The notes beneath the pieces were generated by a model that saw only the letters and a program-made list of their open reading frames with translations, was not told the origin of the DNA and ran no database searches. A DNA stretch of 64,000 bases from Nitratireductor pacificus pht-3B (GTDB lineage Bacteria; Pseudomonadota; Alphaproteobacteria; Rhizobiales; Rhizobiaceae): positions 1 through 64,000 of the forward strand of contig NZ_AMRM01000005.1 of assembly GCF_000300335.1 (NCBI RefSeq), given 5' to 3'. The translations under genes were made by a program, and so were the position numbers. Positions 16,707 to 24,281 of this stretch are shown here, piece by piece; the first letter of the stretch is position 1; each line of letters begins with the position of its first letter.

Positions 16707-16765
16707 AGCGTTCTGCAGTCAGGTGGAATCACCTGACGACCGCATAAACACGGCAAGCAATGAGA
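16707..16765 (+). repeat. Dispersed 3'-end hairpin repeat, copy 3
   Basis: GTCAGGTG-GAAT-CACCTGAC (16718-16737), flanked by GCGTTCTGCA and GACCGCATAAACACGGC. The whole element starts at the base after the amn stop codon. It matches copy 2 (inverted) almost exactly through the stem and the flanking CCGCATAAAC, and copy 1 with a few changes. Confidence 0.75.
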
Positions 16766-17088
16766 TCGGATCGCGGGCATGAGGCAGGTTTCCGGTGCCG
16801 TTTTCACCGGCGCCTGCCCCGCGGCCTTCCACTAGCCAGCCTGTCCCGGACCAGCAGCGACCCCATCAAATGATCGACCGCCCCGGGCGGGCCGGGGATC
16901 AGCAACCCCACGAGCCCGCGACCGGGGGCGCAGCCGCCCGCCGGTGAAGACGTCTTCGCGCGATGGTAGGAGACAAAAAGCTTCTTGAAGAATTTTCTAC
17001 ACATTGCCGGAAGATCAGACCAAACTAAGCTTCCGGCAAACGCGAAGATCTCAGTTGGCTTTTGAATTTTCCTCAACCGGAGCGGATC
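16766..17088. other. Intergenic region between amn and a LysR gene
   Basis: About 320 bases without a convincing gene. The leftward open frame here (16804-17202) runs backwards over the LysR start, has low-complexity Gly/Pro/Arg composition and no ribosome site. The stretch 16970-17060 is more AT-rich (TTGAAGAATTTTCTACACA) and probably contains the LysR promoter. I see no strong palindrome. Confidence 0.4.
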
Positions 17089-17982
17089 ATGCGGCGACTT
17101 CCTTCCCTGCGGGGACTGCAGGCATTCGAAGCGGTGGCGCGGGCGGGCAGCCTGGCCAATGCGGCGGAATTGCTGGGGATCACGCCAAGCGCCGTCAGCC
17201 ACAGGCTGCGCAGCCTCGAGGAAGAACTCGGCAAGCAGTTGCTGCAGCGCAGCGCAAGCGGCCTCAGCCTGACCGAGGCGGGACGACGATACCGCGTCGG
17301 CGTCGGGGACGCCTTCGCCAGGCTGGCGGAGGCGACAAGCGCGCTTGTCGGCCCCGACCTGTCGCGGCCGCTGACGGTCAGCCTGTCAACCTCCATCGGC
17401 GTGCGATGGCTGATGCCGCGCTTCGACCGCTTCCGCACCTGCCATCCCGACATCGAAATCGCGATCCTCAGCACCAACCGGCTGGCCGACCTCGCCGCCG
17501 GCGACGCGCATCTGGCGTTGCGCTATGGCAAGGGCGCCTGGCCGAACCTGTGCGCGGACCTGATCCTCGAATGCACCGTAACCCCGCTCTGCGCGCCCTC
17601 GGTCGCGGAGAGACTGGCGGGCAGACCGCCGACAGAAGCACTGGCGGAGGCCACGATGCTCGAATGCACGGATGACGACTGGGGCATCTGGCTCGATGCG
17701 GCGGAGGCAACGGGCGTCGAACCGGCGAAACGCCTCAACTTCCCCGACTGCTCCATGGCCGCGGCCGCCGCCGTCCATGGCCAGGGGGTGATGATCGGCT
17801 ATTCCAGCTTCGCCGACGAGGAGCTTGCCGCTGGCACGCTCGTCCAGCCGTTCGCGCTGACAGTGCCGGCCAAGAGCGCCTATTACCTCGTCTATCAGAA
17901 GGAACAGCTCGACGATGCCCGCGTCCGCGCCTTCCGCGACTGGATCCTGTCGGAGAGCGCGTCGGGGGCCCAGAAAGCCTGA
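17089..17982 (+). CDS. LysR-family transcriptional regulator, GcvA-like
   Basis: A 297-residue LysR-type regulator. The DNA-binding domain (about 1-62) contains LPSLRGLQAFEAVARAGSLA, ELLGITPSAVSHRLRSLEEELG and LFQR-like QLLQRSASGLSLTEAGRRY, the pattern of the GcvA/AmpR subgroup (LPxLxxLxxFEAxAR). The effector domain begins about residue 90 with PLTVSLSTSIGVRWLMPRFDRF, also typical of GcvA-like proteins. The ATG at 17089 with CCGGAGCGG upstream is preferred to a TTG at 17062. No gene is divergent from it, and the rightward neighbour is separated by a repeat, so its target cannot be inferred. Confidence 0.88.
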   Translation: MRRLPSLRGLQAFEAVARAGSLANAAELLGITPSAVSHRLRSLEEELGKQLLQRSASGLSLTEAGRRYRVGVGDAFARLAEATSALVGPDLSRPLTVSLSTSIGVRWLMPRFDRFRTCHPDIEIAILSTNRLADLAAGDAHLALRYGKGAWPNLCADLILECTVTPLCAPSVAERLAGRPPTEALAEATMLECTDDDWGIWLDAAEATGVEPAKRLNFPDCSMAAAAAVHGQGVMIGYSSFADEELAAGTLVQPFALTVPAKSAYYLVYQKEQLDDARVRAFRDWILSESASGAQKA

Positions 17983-18022
17983 ACGCCCCTCCCCGACCTT
18001 GCTCCCACCACATTTCAGCCGT

Positions 18023-18120
18023 TAAAGCGTGTCGCAATCTTTCCGATGAGCGTGCCACGCTTCAGGTCCTTGTTTTATCGCATGCCGCCCGAAACCGGTT
18101 TCCACTTTCGGGCAACATCC
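18023..18120. repeat. Rhizobial-type bipartite palindromic intergenic element
   Basis: Two hairpins in tandem. AAGCGTG (18025-18031) pairs with CACGCTT (18056-18062), and GCCCGAAA (18087-18094) pairs with TTTCGGGC (18106-18113), linked by TCAGGTCCTTGTTTTATCGC. I recall elements of this build (AAGCGTGTCGC ... CGCTT ... TTGTTTT.TCGCATG ... CCGAAAACCGG) scattered between genes in many Hyphomicrobiales genomes. It sits between the LysR gene and the phosphatase-family gene. Confidence 0.65.
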
Positions 18121-18212
18121 TTTAGGGTCAGGACCTGTCGATCTCCTTGGAGTTCCGCAGGCATGCGGTCGTAAGGCGATGCCAGCGGACCCACGATGGA
18201 CCGAAGCGAACC

Positions 18213-19232
18213 ATGCCTGATTTCCGCCGCCTGCTCCCTGCCCTTCTCGCCATCCTGGCGACCGCCATCAGCCTCCCGCTGGTGGCAGGCTACTGGGGCA
18301 GCCTTCATCCGGCATTCGATTCCATGGCGCATTTCCGTCTTCACCTGGCGGCGCTGCTGGCGCTGTCGGCCGCCCCGCTGCTCTTTGTCCGGGGCTGGCG
18401 GCAGATCGGCGCGGCCGGCACGGTTCTGGGCCTGGCGGCGATCAGCGCCACGCTGGCGCCCGGAATGCGCGCCGGTCAGGCAGCAGCCCATGCGGAGACC
18501 ATGCCGGCGGCGCAGTACAGGCTCCTGCAGATGAACCTGCGCTACGACAACGCGACGCCGAAGAAGGTGTTCTCGCTGATCGGCGAAACGCGCCCGGATG
18601 TGGTGACGCTCAACGAAGTGTCGCGCATGTGGGTCGGGCAGCTGAAGTTTCTCGAGGCGACCTACCCCTATCGCATCATCTGTCCGCCGCCAGCTCGGAT
18701 CGGCGGCGTCGCGATCCTGTCGCGCCGGCCGTTCCTTCATCCCTCGGCAGCGGCGTGCCACGACCGGGGAGCGATGGCGACGGCGACGATCAGCTTCGGC
18801 GGCAGCGCCATCGACATCGCCGCCCTGCATCTCGGATGGCCCTGGCCGTTCGAACAGCGCAATCAGCTCGGCAGGGTCGCGCCGACCGTCGCGCAACTGG
18901 GCGACACGGCGATCCTGGCGGGCGACCTCAACGCGACGCCGTGGAGCGTGACCGCCCGGCGACTGGCCGCCGCCGGCGAACTGACCACGCTCGGCGGCAT
19001 CGGCCCGACCTGGTTCCTGCCCTTCTTTCCCGAAAGCATCCGCCGGCTCGTCGGCCTGCCGATCGACAACATTTTTACGAAGGGCCGTATCGTGCCCATC
19101 ACGGTCAAGCGACCGGGCAGTGCCGGTTCCGACCATCTGCCGGTCCTGTTCGAATTCGGCGTCCTGCCACGCCCGCGCGACCATGGCGAGGACGTCCTGC
19201 AGGCCCAGGCCGGAAGCGGCGCACCGGCCTGA
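18213..19232 (+). CDS. Membrane-anchored endonuclease/exonuclease/phosphatase family protein
   Basis: A 339-residue protein. Three hydrophobic segments occupy about residues 5-90 (RLLPALLAILATAISLPLVAG, LHLAALLALSAAPLLFV, AAGTVLGLAAISATLA). A DNase I-like fold follows: LLQMNLRYDN, VVTLNEVS (metal-binding Glu), GDLNATPWS (catalytic Asp/Asn) and the C-terminal GSDHLPVLFEF (catalytic His). Members with this layout are predicted metal-dependent phosphodiesterases facing the periplasm, with unknown substrate. The start at 18213 gives a natural membrane N-terminus; an upstream ATG at 18147 would add a basic extension. It converges on the methyltransferase gene with only 6 bases between stops. Confidence 0.85.
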   Translation: MPDFRRLLPALLAILATAISLPLVAGYWGSLHPAFDSMAHFRLHLAALLALSAAPLLFVRGWRQIGAAGTVLGLAAISATLAPGMRAGQAAAHAETMPAAQYRLLQMNLRYDNATPKKVFSLIGETRPDVVTLNEVSRMWVGQLKFLEATYPYRIICPPPARIGGVAILSRRPFLHPSAAACHDRGAMATATISFGGSAIDIAALHLGWPWPFEQRNQLGRVAPTVAQLGDTAILAGDLNATPWSVTARRLAAAGELTTLGGIGPTWFLPFFPESIRRLVGLPIDNIFTKGRIVPITVKRPGSAGSDHLPVLFEFGVLPRPRDHGEDVLQAQAGSGAPA

Positions 19233-19238
19233 GCCGCC

Positions 19239-20075
19239 CTACTGCCTGCGCGCGAGCACCAGATGCCCCGGCACCGGCTGCCCCATTTCGTGACGCACCG
19301 TGATCGGTTCGAAACAGAGGCAGGCGAAGCCGCCGGCGGCGAGTGTTTCGCGCACATAGCTCTCCGCATGGGCGAAGCGCTGGTGTGGACCGACCATGAA
19401 CGCGCGGCCCTTCATGGTCTCGTCGGGGAGCGTCTCGCTGGAAAAGGCAAGGATGGCCCCGGCGACGGTGCAGGAGGCCGCGCCGGCAAAGAACGCTTCG
19501 AGATGGCCGAGATAGGGGAGGACGTCCGTCGCGGTAATGAGGTCGAACGGCTCGACATCCGCATTCTCCAGAAAGTCCACCGCCTCGCCGGCGTAGAGGG
19601 CGTCGTAGACGTCCTTCTCGTCGGTGACCTCGAGCATGGTCTCTGACAGATCGACGCCGGTGATATGACCGGCCATGTCGCGCAGGGTCTCGCCGCTGAG
19701 GCCGGTGCCACAGCCGAGATCGAGCATGCGGCCATAAGGCCCCGGCGCGTGAACGAGAAGGGCCTCGCGGACCAGGAGCGGGACATCGTAGCCGAGCTGG
19801 TCGACGAGGATGCTCTCGAAATCGCCGGCGTGCTGGTCGAACAGCGTCGTCACATAGGCATCGGGCGCCTTGGGTGGGGTCTCGCCGCGCCCCATGCTGG
19901 CAAGCCGCACGGCGGCCCCGCCGTGGTCGGCCGGATCGAGACGCAGGACCTCGGCATAGGCAATCGCCGCGGCGTCGAAATCGCCGGACTTCTCCAGCGC
20001 CAGGGCGCGGTTATAGGCTTCGGCCAGCGCTTCTTCGTCGATCGGCGCGGTATGCTCGTCGGACACGTCGCTCAC
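19239..20075 (-). CDS. TPR-containing SAM-dependent methyltransferase
   Basis: A 278-residue protein. A TPR-like helix pair (about 13-47: LAEAYNRALALEKSGDFDAA, then YAEVLRLDPADHG) precedes a class I methyltransferase domain with motif I MLDLGCGTGLSG (117-128), VDLSETMLE (motif post-I), and ATDVLPYLGHLEAF. The C-terminal GHLVLARRQ closes the sheet. Such fusions are annotated as predicted methyltransferases of the TPR type; the substrate is not known. The start is a GTG at 20075 that overlaps the TGA stop of the ETF-QO gene (GTGA), so it is translated by coupling from the etfD message. The linkage to electron-transfer flavoprotein oxidoreductase recurs, as far as I recall, in rhizobia; whether it methylates a protein of that pathway is speculation. 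Confidence 0.82.
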   Translation of the reverse strand: MSDVSDEHTAPIDEEALAEAYNRALALEKSGDFDAAAIAYAEVLRLDPADHGGAAVRLASMGRGETPPKAPDAYVTTLFDQHAGDFESILVDQLGYDVPLLVREALLVHAPGPYGRMLDLGCGTGLSGETLRDMAGHITGVDLSETMLEVTDEKDVYDALYAGEAVDFLENADVEPFDLITATDVLPYLGHLEAFFAGAASCTVAGAILAFSSETLPDETMKGRAFMVGPHQRFAHAESYVRETLAAGGFACLCFEPITVRHEMGQPVPGHLVLARRQ

Positions 20076-21754
20076 ATTCCCGTATAGACCGGTCCTTCGC
20101 CGCCCTGCGGCGGAACCCAGTTGATGTTCTGGTTCGGATCCTTGATGTCGCAGGTCTTGCAGTGGACGCAGTTCTGCGCGTTGATCACGAACCGGGCATC
20201 GGCCGCATCGCTGCCGTCGGTCAGCGCGTTGCCGTCCGCATCGACCCACTCATAGACGCCCGCCGGGCAATAGCGCGACGACGGCCCCGCATAGACCGCA
20301 TATTCCGACGCCTTCTGCAGGTCCATGTCGCGGACGTGCAGATGAACCGGCTGGTCTTCCTCGTGATTGGTGTTGGACAGGAACACCGAGGAGAGGCGGT
20401 CGAAGGTCAGGACGCCATCCGGCTTCGGATAGTCGATCGGCTTGTAGCCGGCCGCCGGCGCCAGCGACGCCGCATCGGTCTTGCCGTGCTTCATGGTGCC
20501 GAACGGCGAGAAGCCAAACAGGGTGTTCATCCACATGTCGAACCCGCCGATGCCGACACCGAGCAGGGTGCCGAAGCGCGACCAGAGCGGCTTCACATTG
20601 CGCACCTTCTTCAGGTCCTTGCCGATGTCGGAGGCGCGCCAGGCGTTCTCATAGGCTTCGAGCGTGTCGTTGCTACGGCCGGCGGCGAACGCCTCGACCA
20701 CGTGCTCGGCAGCCATCATGCCCGACAGGACCGCGTTGTGGGATCCCTTGATGCGCGGAACGTTGACGAGGCCGGCCGAGCAGCCGATCAGCGCGCCGCC
20801 GGGGAAGACCAGCTTCGGCACCGACTGGAAACCGCCCTCGGTGATGGCACGGGCGCCGTAGGAGATGCGCTTGGCGCCGTCGAACACGCCGCGGATCGCC
20901 GGATGCGTCTTGAAGCGCTGGAATTCCTGGAACGGCGAGAGGAAGGGGTTCTTGTAGTTCAGATGAACGACGAAGCCGACCGCCACCTGGTTGTTTTCCA
21001 GATGGTACAGGAAGGAACCGCCGCCGGTCTTCATGTCGAGCGGCCAGCCGAACGAATGCTGGACGAGGCCGGGCTTGTGGTTCTCCGGCTTCACCTCCCA
21101 GAGTTCCTTCAGGCCGATGCCGAATTTCTGCGGCTCGCGGCCTTCGTCGAGGCCGAACCTGGCGATCAGCTGCTTGGCGAGCGACCCGCGGACGCCTTCG
21201 CCGATCAGCACATATTTGCCGAGCAGCGCCATGCCGGGCTGGTAGTTCGGGCCGTGCGAGCCGTCGCGCTCGACGCCCATATCGCCCGTCGCGACGCCAA
21301 TCACCGCGCCTTCGTCATTGTACAGCACCTCGGCCGCGGCGAAGCCCGGATAGATCTCGACGCCCAGCGCCTCGGCGTGGCCGGCAAGCCAGCGGCAGAC
21401 ATTGCCCAGCGAGACGGCGAAATTGCCGTGATTGTTCATCAGCGGCGGCATCATGAAGTTCGGCAGGCGGAGCGAACCGGCCGGCCCGAGCACGAGGAAA
21501 CGATCCTCGGTGACCGGTGTCCTGAAAGGGTGGTCGTCCTCCTGCCTCCAGTCGGGAAGGAGGCGATCGATGCCGACCGGATCGACCACGGCGCCGGACA
21601 GGATATGCGCGCCGACCTCGCCGCCTTTCTCGAGAACGACGACGGAAAGCTCGGGGTCAAGCTGCTTGAGCCTGATCGACGCGGCAAGTCCCGCCGGGCC
21701 GGCGCCGACGATCACCACATCGAATTCCATGCTTTCGCGTTCCGCTTCGCTCAT
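20072..21754 (-). CDS. Electron-transfer flavoprotein-ubiquinone oxidoreductase
   Basis: A 560-residue membrane-associated flavoprotein. It takes electrons from ETF, reduced by acyl-CoA and other dehydrogenases, and passes them to ubiquinone. The FAD-binding Rossmann motif DVVIVGAGPAGLAAS lies at about 10-24. The ubiquinone-binding middle region includes EGVRGSLAKQLIARF and GCSAGLVNVPRIKGSHNA. The C-terminal [4Fe-4S] domain has YCPAGVYEW and NCVHCKTCDIKDPNQNINW, giving the four cysteine ligands. The ATG at 21754 follows CGGAGGGTGGA. The gene is followed by an overlapping methyltransferase. Upstream, an AACGTAAACGTAAA repeat (21942-21955) may be an operator linking it to branched-chain or fatty-acid catabolism. 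Commonly called etfD or etf-QO. Confidence 0.93.
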   Translation of the reverse strand: MSEAERESMEFDVVIVGAGPAGLAASIRLKQLDPELSVVVLEKGGEVGAHILSGAVVDPVGIDRLLPDWRQEDDHPFRTPVTEDRFLVLGPAGSLRLPNFMMPPLMNNHGNFAVSLGNVCRWLAGHAEALGVEIYPGFAAAEVLYNDEGAVIGVATGDMGVERDGSHGPNYQPGMALLGKYVLIGEGVRGSLAKQLIARFGLDEGREPQKFGIGLKELWEVKPENHKPGLVQHSFGWPLDMKTGGGSFLYHLENNQVAVGFVVHLNYKNPFLSPFQEFQRFKTHPAIRGVFDGAKRISYGARAITEGGFQSVPKLVFPGGALIGCSAGLVNVPRIKGSHNAVLSGMMAAEHVVEAFAAGRSNDTLEAYENAWRASDIGKDLKKVRNVKPLWSRFGTLLGVGIGGFDMWMNTLFGFSPFGTMKHGKTDAASLAPAAGYKPIDYPKPDGVLTFDRLSSVFLSNTNHEEDQPVHLHVRDMDLQKASEYAVYAGPSSRYCPAGVYEWVDADGNALTDGSDAADARFVINAQNCVHCKTCDIKDPNQNINWVPPQGGEGPVYTGM

Positions 21755-21941
21755 TCCACCCTCCGCAGTCTTTTTCTCTCGCGCGCCGTGCTCTCGATCA
21801 GCTCGAACGCCGGCGCGATCCGGATACCAGCCAGTCCGCACAAGTGTTTCAACGCCGGGCTATAGCGCATCCCCGGCCCTATCGGAACCAGAGAAGTTGC
21901 ATCAACCCATTCCCGATTGCTGCCGAATTCAATATTACTTT

Positions 21942-21955
21942 AACGTAAACGTAAA
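21942..21955. promoter_or_regulatory. ACGTAA direct-repeat operator between ETF-QO and DUF2585 genes
   Basis: AACGTAAACGTAAA contains two ACGTAA units six bases apart inside an AT-rich stretch (ATTACTTTAACG...ATAACT). MerR-type LiuR and similar regulators of leucine/isovaleryl and fatty-acid catabolism are reported, from memory, to bind ACGT-containing repeats of this look, and ETF-QO is a plausible member of that regulon. It lies about 190 bases upstream of the ETF-QO ATG and 92 before the DUF2585 GTG. Confidence 0.45.
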
Positions 21956-22046
21956 TAACTGAGAATGGGTCCGCAGGCAATTCCCGTTTGCCCGCGGGAC
22001 CGAATCCGCGCAGTCTCGCGCCGTTTCATCAAGGAGGGCGCTGCGC

Positions 22047-22646
22047 GTGGACGCGACCGAGAACAGGCTGCTGGCGGCCTATCGAAGGAATCCAGTTGCC
22101 GTCACCGGTTTCTGCGTGCTCGCGATCCTCGCGGTACAGGCGTTTTTCCTGAAGGTCATGGGTCAGACGACGATCTGCGACTGCGGAACGGTCAAGCTTT
22201 GGTACTCGGACCCGTCAGGGCCGGAAACATCGCAGCATATCGGCGACTGGTACACCTATTCGCATGTCCTGCACGGACTCATCTTCTACGCGCTGCTCTG
22301 GCTGGTCGCCCGACGCCTGCCCATCGGCTTCCGGCTGGCGCTGGCGGTCGGGCTGGAAGCGGCCTGGGAGATGGCCGAGAACACGCCGATGGTGATCGAC
22401 CGCTACCGCCAGTCGGCGTTGGCCGAGGGCTATTTCGGCGACAGTATCCTCAACTCGCTCTCGGACACGCTCGCCATGATCGCTGGCTTCGTCCTCGCCC
22501 GCGTTTCACCCCTGTGGCTCAGTATCCTTCTGGTGGTGGCGACGGAGGTGTTCATGGCCTACATGATCCGGGACAATCTGACGCTCAACATCCTCCAACT
22601 GGTCCACCCTTCGGAAGCCGTCTCCCGCTGGCAGGTCGGCGGCTGA
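22047..22646 (+). CDS. UPF0314 / DUF2585 membrane protein
   Basis: A 199-residue inner-membrane protein with about five hydrophobic segments. Recognised by WYSDPSGPETSQHIGDWYTYSHVLHGLIFY and LEAAWEMAENTPMVIDRYR (read as separate short motifs), which are characteristic of the DUF2585 family of alphaproteobacteria; acidic and His residues facing the membrane (SHVLHG, WEMAENTP, DRYR) suggest a membrane-embedded active or metal site, but no activity is known. The start is a GTG at 22047 with AAGGAGGG at 22031-22038, nine bases upstream; no in-frame ATG gives a full-length product. It is divergent from ETF-QO and shares its AT-rich promoter region. Confidence 0.9.
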   Translation: MDATENRLLAAYRRNPVAVTGFCVLAILAVQAFFLKVMGQTTICDCGTVKLWYSDPSGPETSQHIGDWYTYSHVLHGLIFYALLWLVARRLPIGFRLALAVGLEAAWEMAENTPMVIDRYRQSALAEGYFGDSILNSLSDTLAMIAGFVLARVSPLWLSILLVVATEVFMAYMIRDNLTLNILQLVHPSEAVSRWQVGG

Positions 22647-22719
22647 TCCCGCGCCGGCGTGATTCCGATTTTCCTCCACACGCATTGGGGGTAGAATAGG
22701 GAGATCAAGGGAGGTCCCC

Positions 22720-23310
22720 CTGCCTCGCGTCGCGCCACTTTTCGCCCTGTCGCTCATCCCGCTGCTGCTCGGCGCGGGACCCGGCGATGACGGGCGCTGG
22801 CACGCCGGCGGGTACTCCTTTTCCGACGAGCTGGGCGGTTTCCGCATCCGCGCGGTGGAGGGCAGCGGCACCCGCGCCGACCCGGTGATCCTGACCCAGG
22901 AACTGTCCACCAGCGCCGCGGTCGTCCTGGTGATCCGCGCGACCGGCGAGGTTTCCCGCTATGCGGCCGATGAACGCTCCGGCCAGGGTTTCCTCTACAT
23001 GGAGATCGAGACCATCAACGGCAGCGGTCTTGCCTGGATCGAATTCGAGTTCGAGCTGCAGGAGAAGCGTGGGCAGCCGAGCATCTACAGCGACGGGCTG
23101 TCGTTCAACCAGCGCGACATCGGGCGGGAGCAGCTGGGATCGAACCGCTTCGCCGCCTATGACCGCAAGTTCGAGCCCTATGACCGGCTCCTGTTCCAGG
23201 ACGGCAAGGTGGACCCCGGCGAAAGCGTGGCGTTTCGCCTGCTGATCACCGACCTGACACCGCAGCCGGAGTTTTATCTGGTGCAGGATCCCCGCATTCC
23301 ATCGTCGTGA
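22720..23310 (+). CDS. Exported protein of unknown function, probable CTG start
   Basis: A 196-residue protein if started at CTG 22720. AAGGGAGG (22707-22714) lies five bases before this codon. The N-terminus then reads as a signal peptide (LPRVAPLFALSLIPLLLGAG, cleavage about GAG-P). No in-frame ATG, GTG or TTG lies between the ribosome site and the signal sequence; the first ATG (22855) would remove the export signal and part of a beta-rich domain beginning YSFSDELGGFRIRAVEG. The mature part is acidic and beta-rich (YMEIETINGSGLAWIEFEFEL, FNQRDIGREQLGSNRFAAYDR). No family recognised by name. It lies between the DUF2585 and uracil glycosylase genes on the same strand. Confidence 0.75.
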   Translation: MPRVAPLFALSLIPLLLGAGPGDDGRWHAGGYSFSDELGGFRIRAVEGSGTRADPVILTQELSTSAAVVLVIRATGEVSRYAADERSGQGFLYMEIETINGSGLAWIEFEFELQEKRGQPSIYSDGLSFNQRDIGREQLGSNRFAAYDRKFEPYDRLLFQDGKVDPGESVAFRLLITDLTPQPEFYLVQDPRIPSS

Positions 23311-23371
23311 ACTTGCATCGGCGGCCAAACGGGGAGACATTGCGGCCTCACCACAGCAGGAACAGGACGGA

Positions 23372-24202
23372 ATGGATTCCGCAGGTCTCAGGGAGCTTCT
23401 GACGTTTTACGCCGATGCCGGCGTGGACGAACCCCTGTGGGACATGCCGGCAGACCGGTTTGCCGAGACGCAGCAGGAAGCCGAACAGCGGGCCGCCGGC
23501 AGGCAGCAGCCCGCACGCCCGGCCGCCGCCTCGGCGGGCAATCGCCCCGCCCCTTCTCCCGCCACGCCGAAAGCGGCGGTTCCCGACGACGCGCAGGCGG
23601 CACGGGCGCGCGAGATCGCGGCCGGCGCCGCGAACCTCGATGAGCTGCGCGCCCAGCTCGAGGCATTCGATGGCTGCAACCTGAAGACCACGGCGAAAAG
23701 CACCGTTTTCGCCGACGGCAACCCGCAGGCGTCGATCATGCTTGTCGGCGAGGCGCCGGGACGCGACGAGGACCTGCAGGGCCTGCCGTTCGTCGGCCGG
23801 TCGGGCAAGCTGCTCGACCGCATCCTCGCGGCCATCGGCCTCGACCGCAGCTCGGTCTACATTTCCAACGTCATAGCCTGGCGCCCCCCGGGCAACCGCG
23901 ATCCTTCGCCGCTCGAAACGGAGATCTGCCGCCCGTTCATCGAGCGGCATATCGAGCTGGTGGCGCCGAAGGTGCTGGTAACGCTGGGTAATCCCTCGAC
24001 GAAGCTCCTCCTGCGCACCCAGACCGGCATCATGCGCATGCGCGGCAACTGGGCCGTGCATCGCACACCGTCGGGAAGCGAGATCCCGACCATGCCGACC
24101 CTGCATCCCGCCTATCTGCTGCGCAATCCCGCGCACAAGGCGCTCGCCTGGCGCGATTTTCTGGAGATCAGGGCAAAGCTCGACGCCGTCGGGAGCGCGT
24201 GA
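23372..24202 (+). CDS. Family-4-like uracil-DNA glycosylase, lacking two Fe-S cysteines
   Basis: A 276-residue base-excision repair enzyme that removes uracil from DNA. A variable Ala/Pro/Gln-rich N-terminal part (about 1-90) precedes the catalytic domain. Motif 1 is GEAPGRDED (126-134), followed by [16 protein letters not shown], then [18 protein letters not shown], and motif 2 HPAYLLRNP (245-253). Classical family-4 enzymes carry a [4Fe-4S] cluster held by four cysteines; here the whole protein has only two, Cys102 (GCNLKTTAK, where the CxxC-type ligand pair is reduced to one) and Cys186 (EICRPF). So the cluster is probably absent or different. A stand-alone gene between an exported protein and an outer-membrane protein. 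Confidence 0.85.
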   Translation: MDSAGLRELLTFYADAGVDEPLWDMPADRFAETQQEAEQRAAGRQQPARPAAASAGNRPAPSPATPKAAVPDDAQAARAREIAAGAANLDELRAQLEAFDGCNLKTTAKSTVFADGNPQASIMLVGEAPGRDEDLQGLPFVGRSGKLLDRILAAIGLDRSSVYISNVIAWRPPGNRDPSPLETEICRPFIERHIELVAPKVLVTLGNPSTKLLLRTQTGIMRMRGNWAVHRTPSGSEIPTMPTLHPAYLLRNPAHKALAWRDFLEIRAKLDAVGSA

Positions 24203-24208
24203 TCCGAC

Positions 24209-24236
24209 TTGTCACCTTAAGTTAAGTCAATATTAG
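24209..24236 (+). promoter_or_regulatory. Promoter of the outer-membrane barrel gene
   Basis: TTGTCA (24209-24214), 16 bases, TATTAG (24231-24236), overlapping a second -10-like GATAAT at 24236-24241, in an AT-rich stretch between the glycosylase stop and the barrel gene. Spacing and sequence fit a housekeeping promoter; the initiation codon is 45 bases further. Confidence 0.45.
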
Positions 24237-24281
24237 ATAATTCGCGCGAAAGTTGCGCTTTATCACATCCCGGAGACGAAA

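Noticed and set aside
16804-17202. A 132-codon leftward frame overlapping the LysR start
   Set aside because: Gly/Pro/Arg low complexity, no ribosome site, and it runs back across the LysR DNA-binding domain.
19874-21865. A 663-codon plus-strand open frame antisense to ETF-QO
   Set aside because: ETF-QO is unambiguous; the antisense frame also overlaps the methyltransferase gene and lacks any motif.
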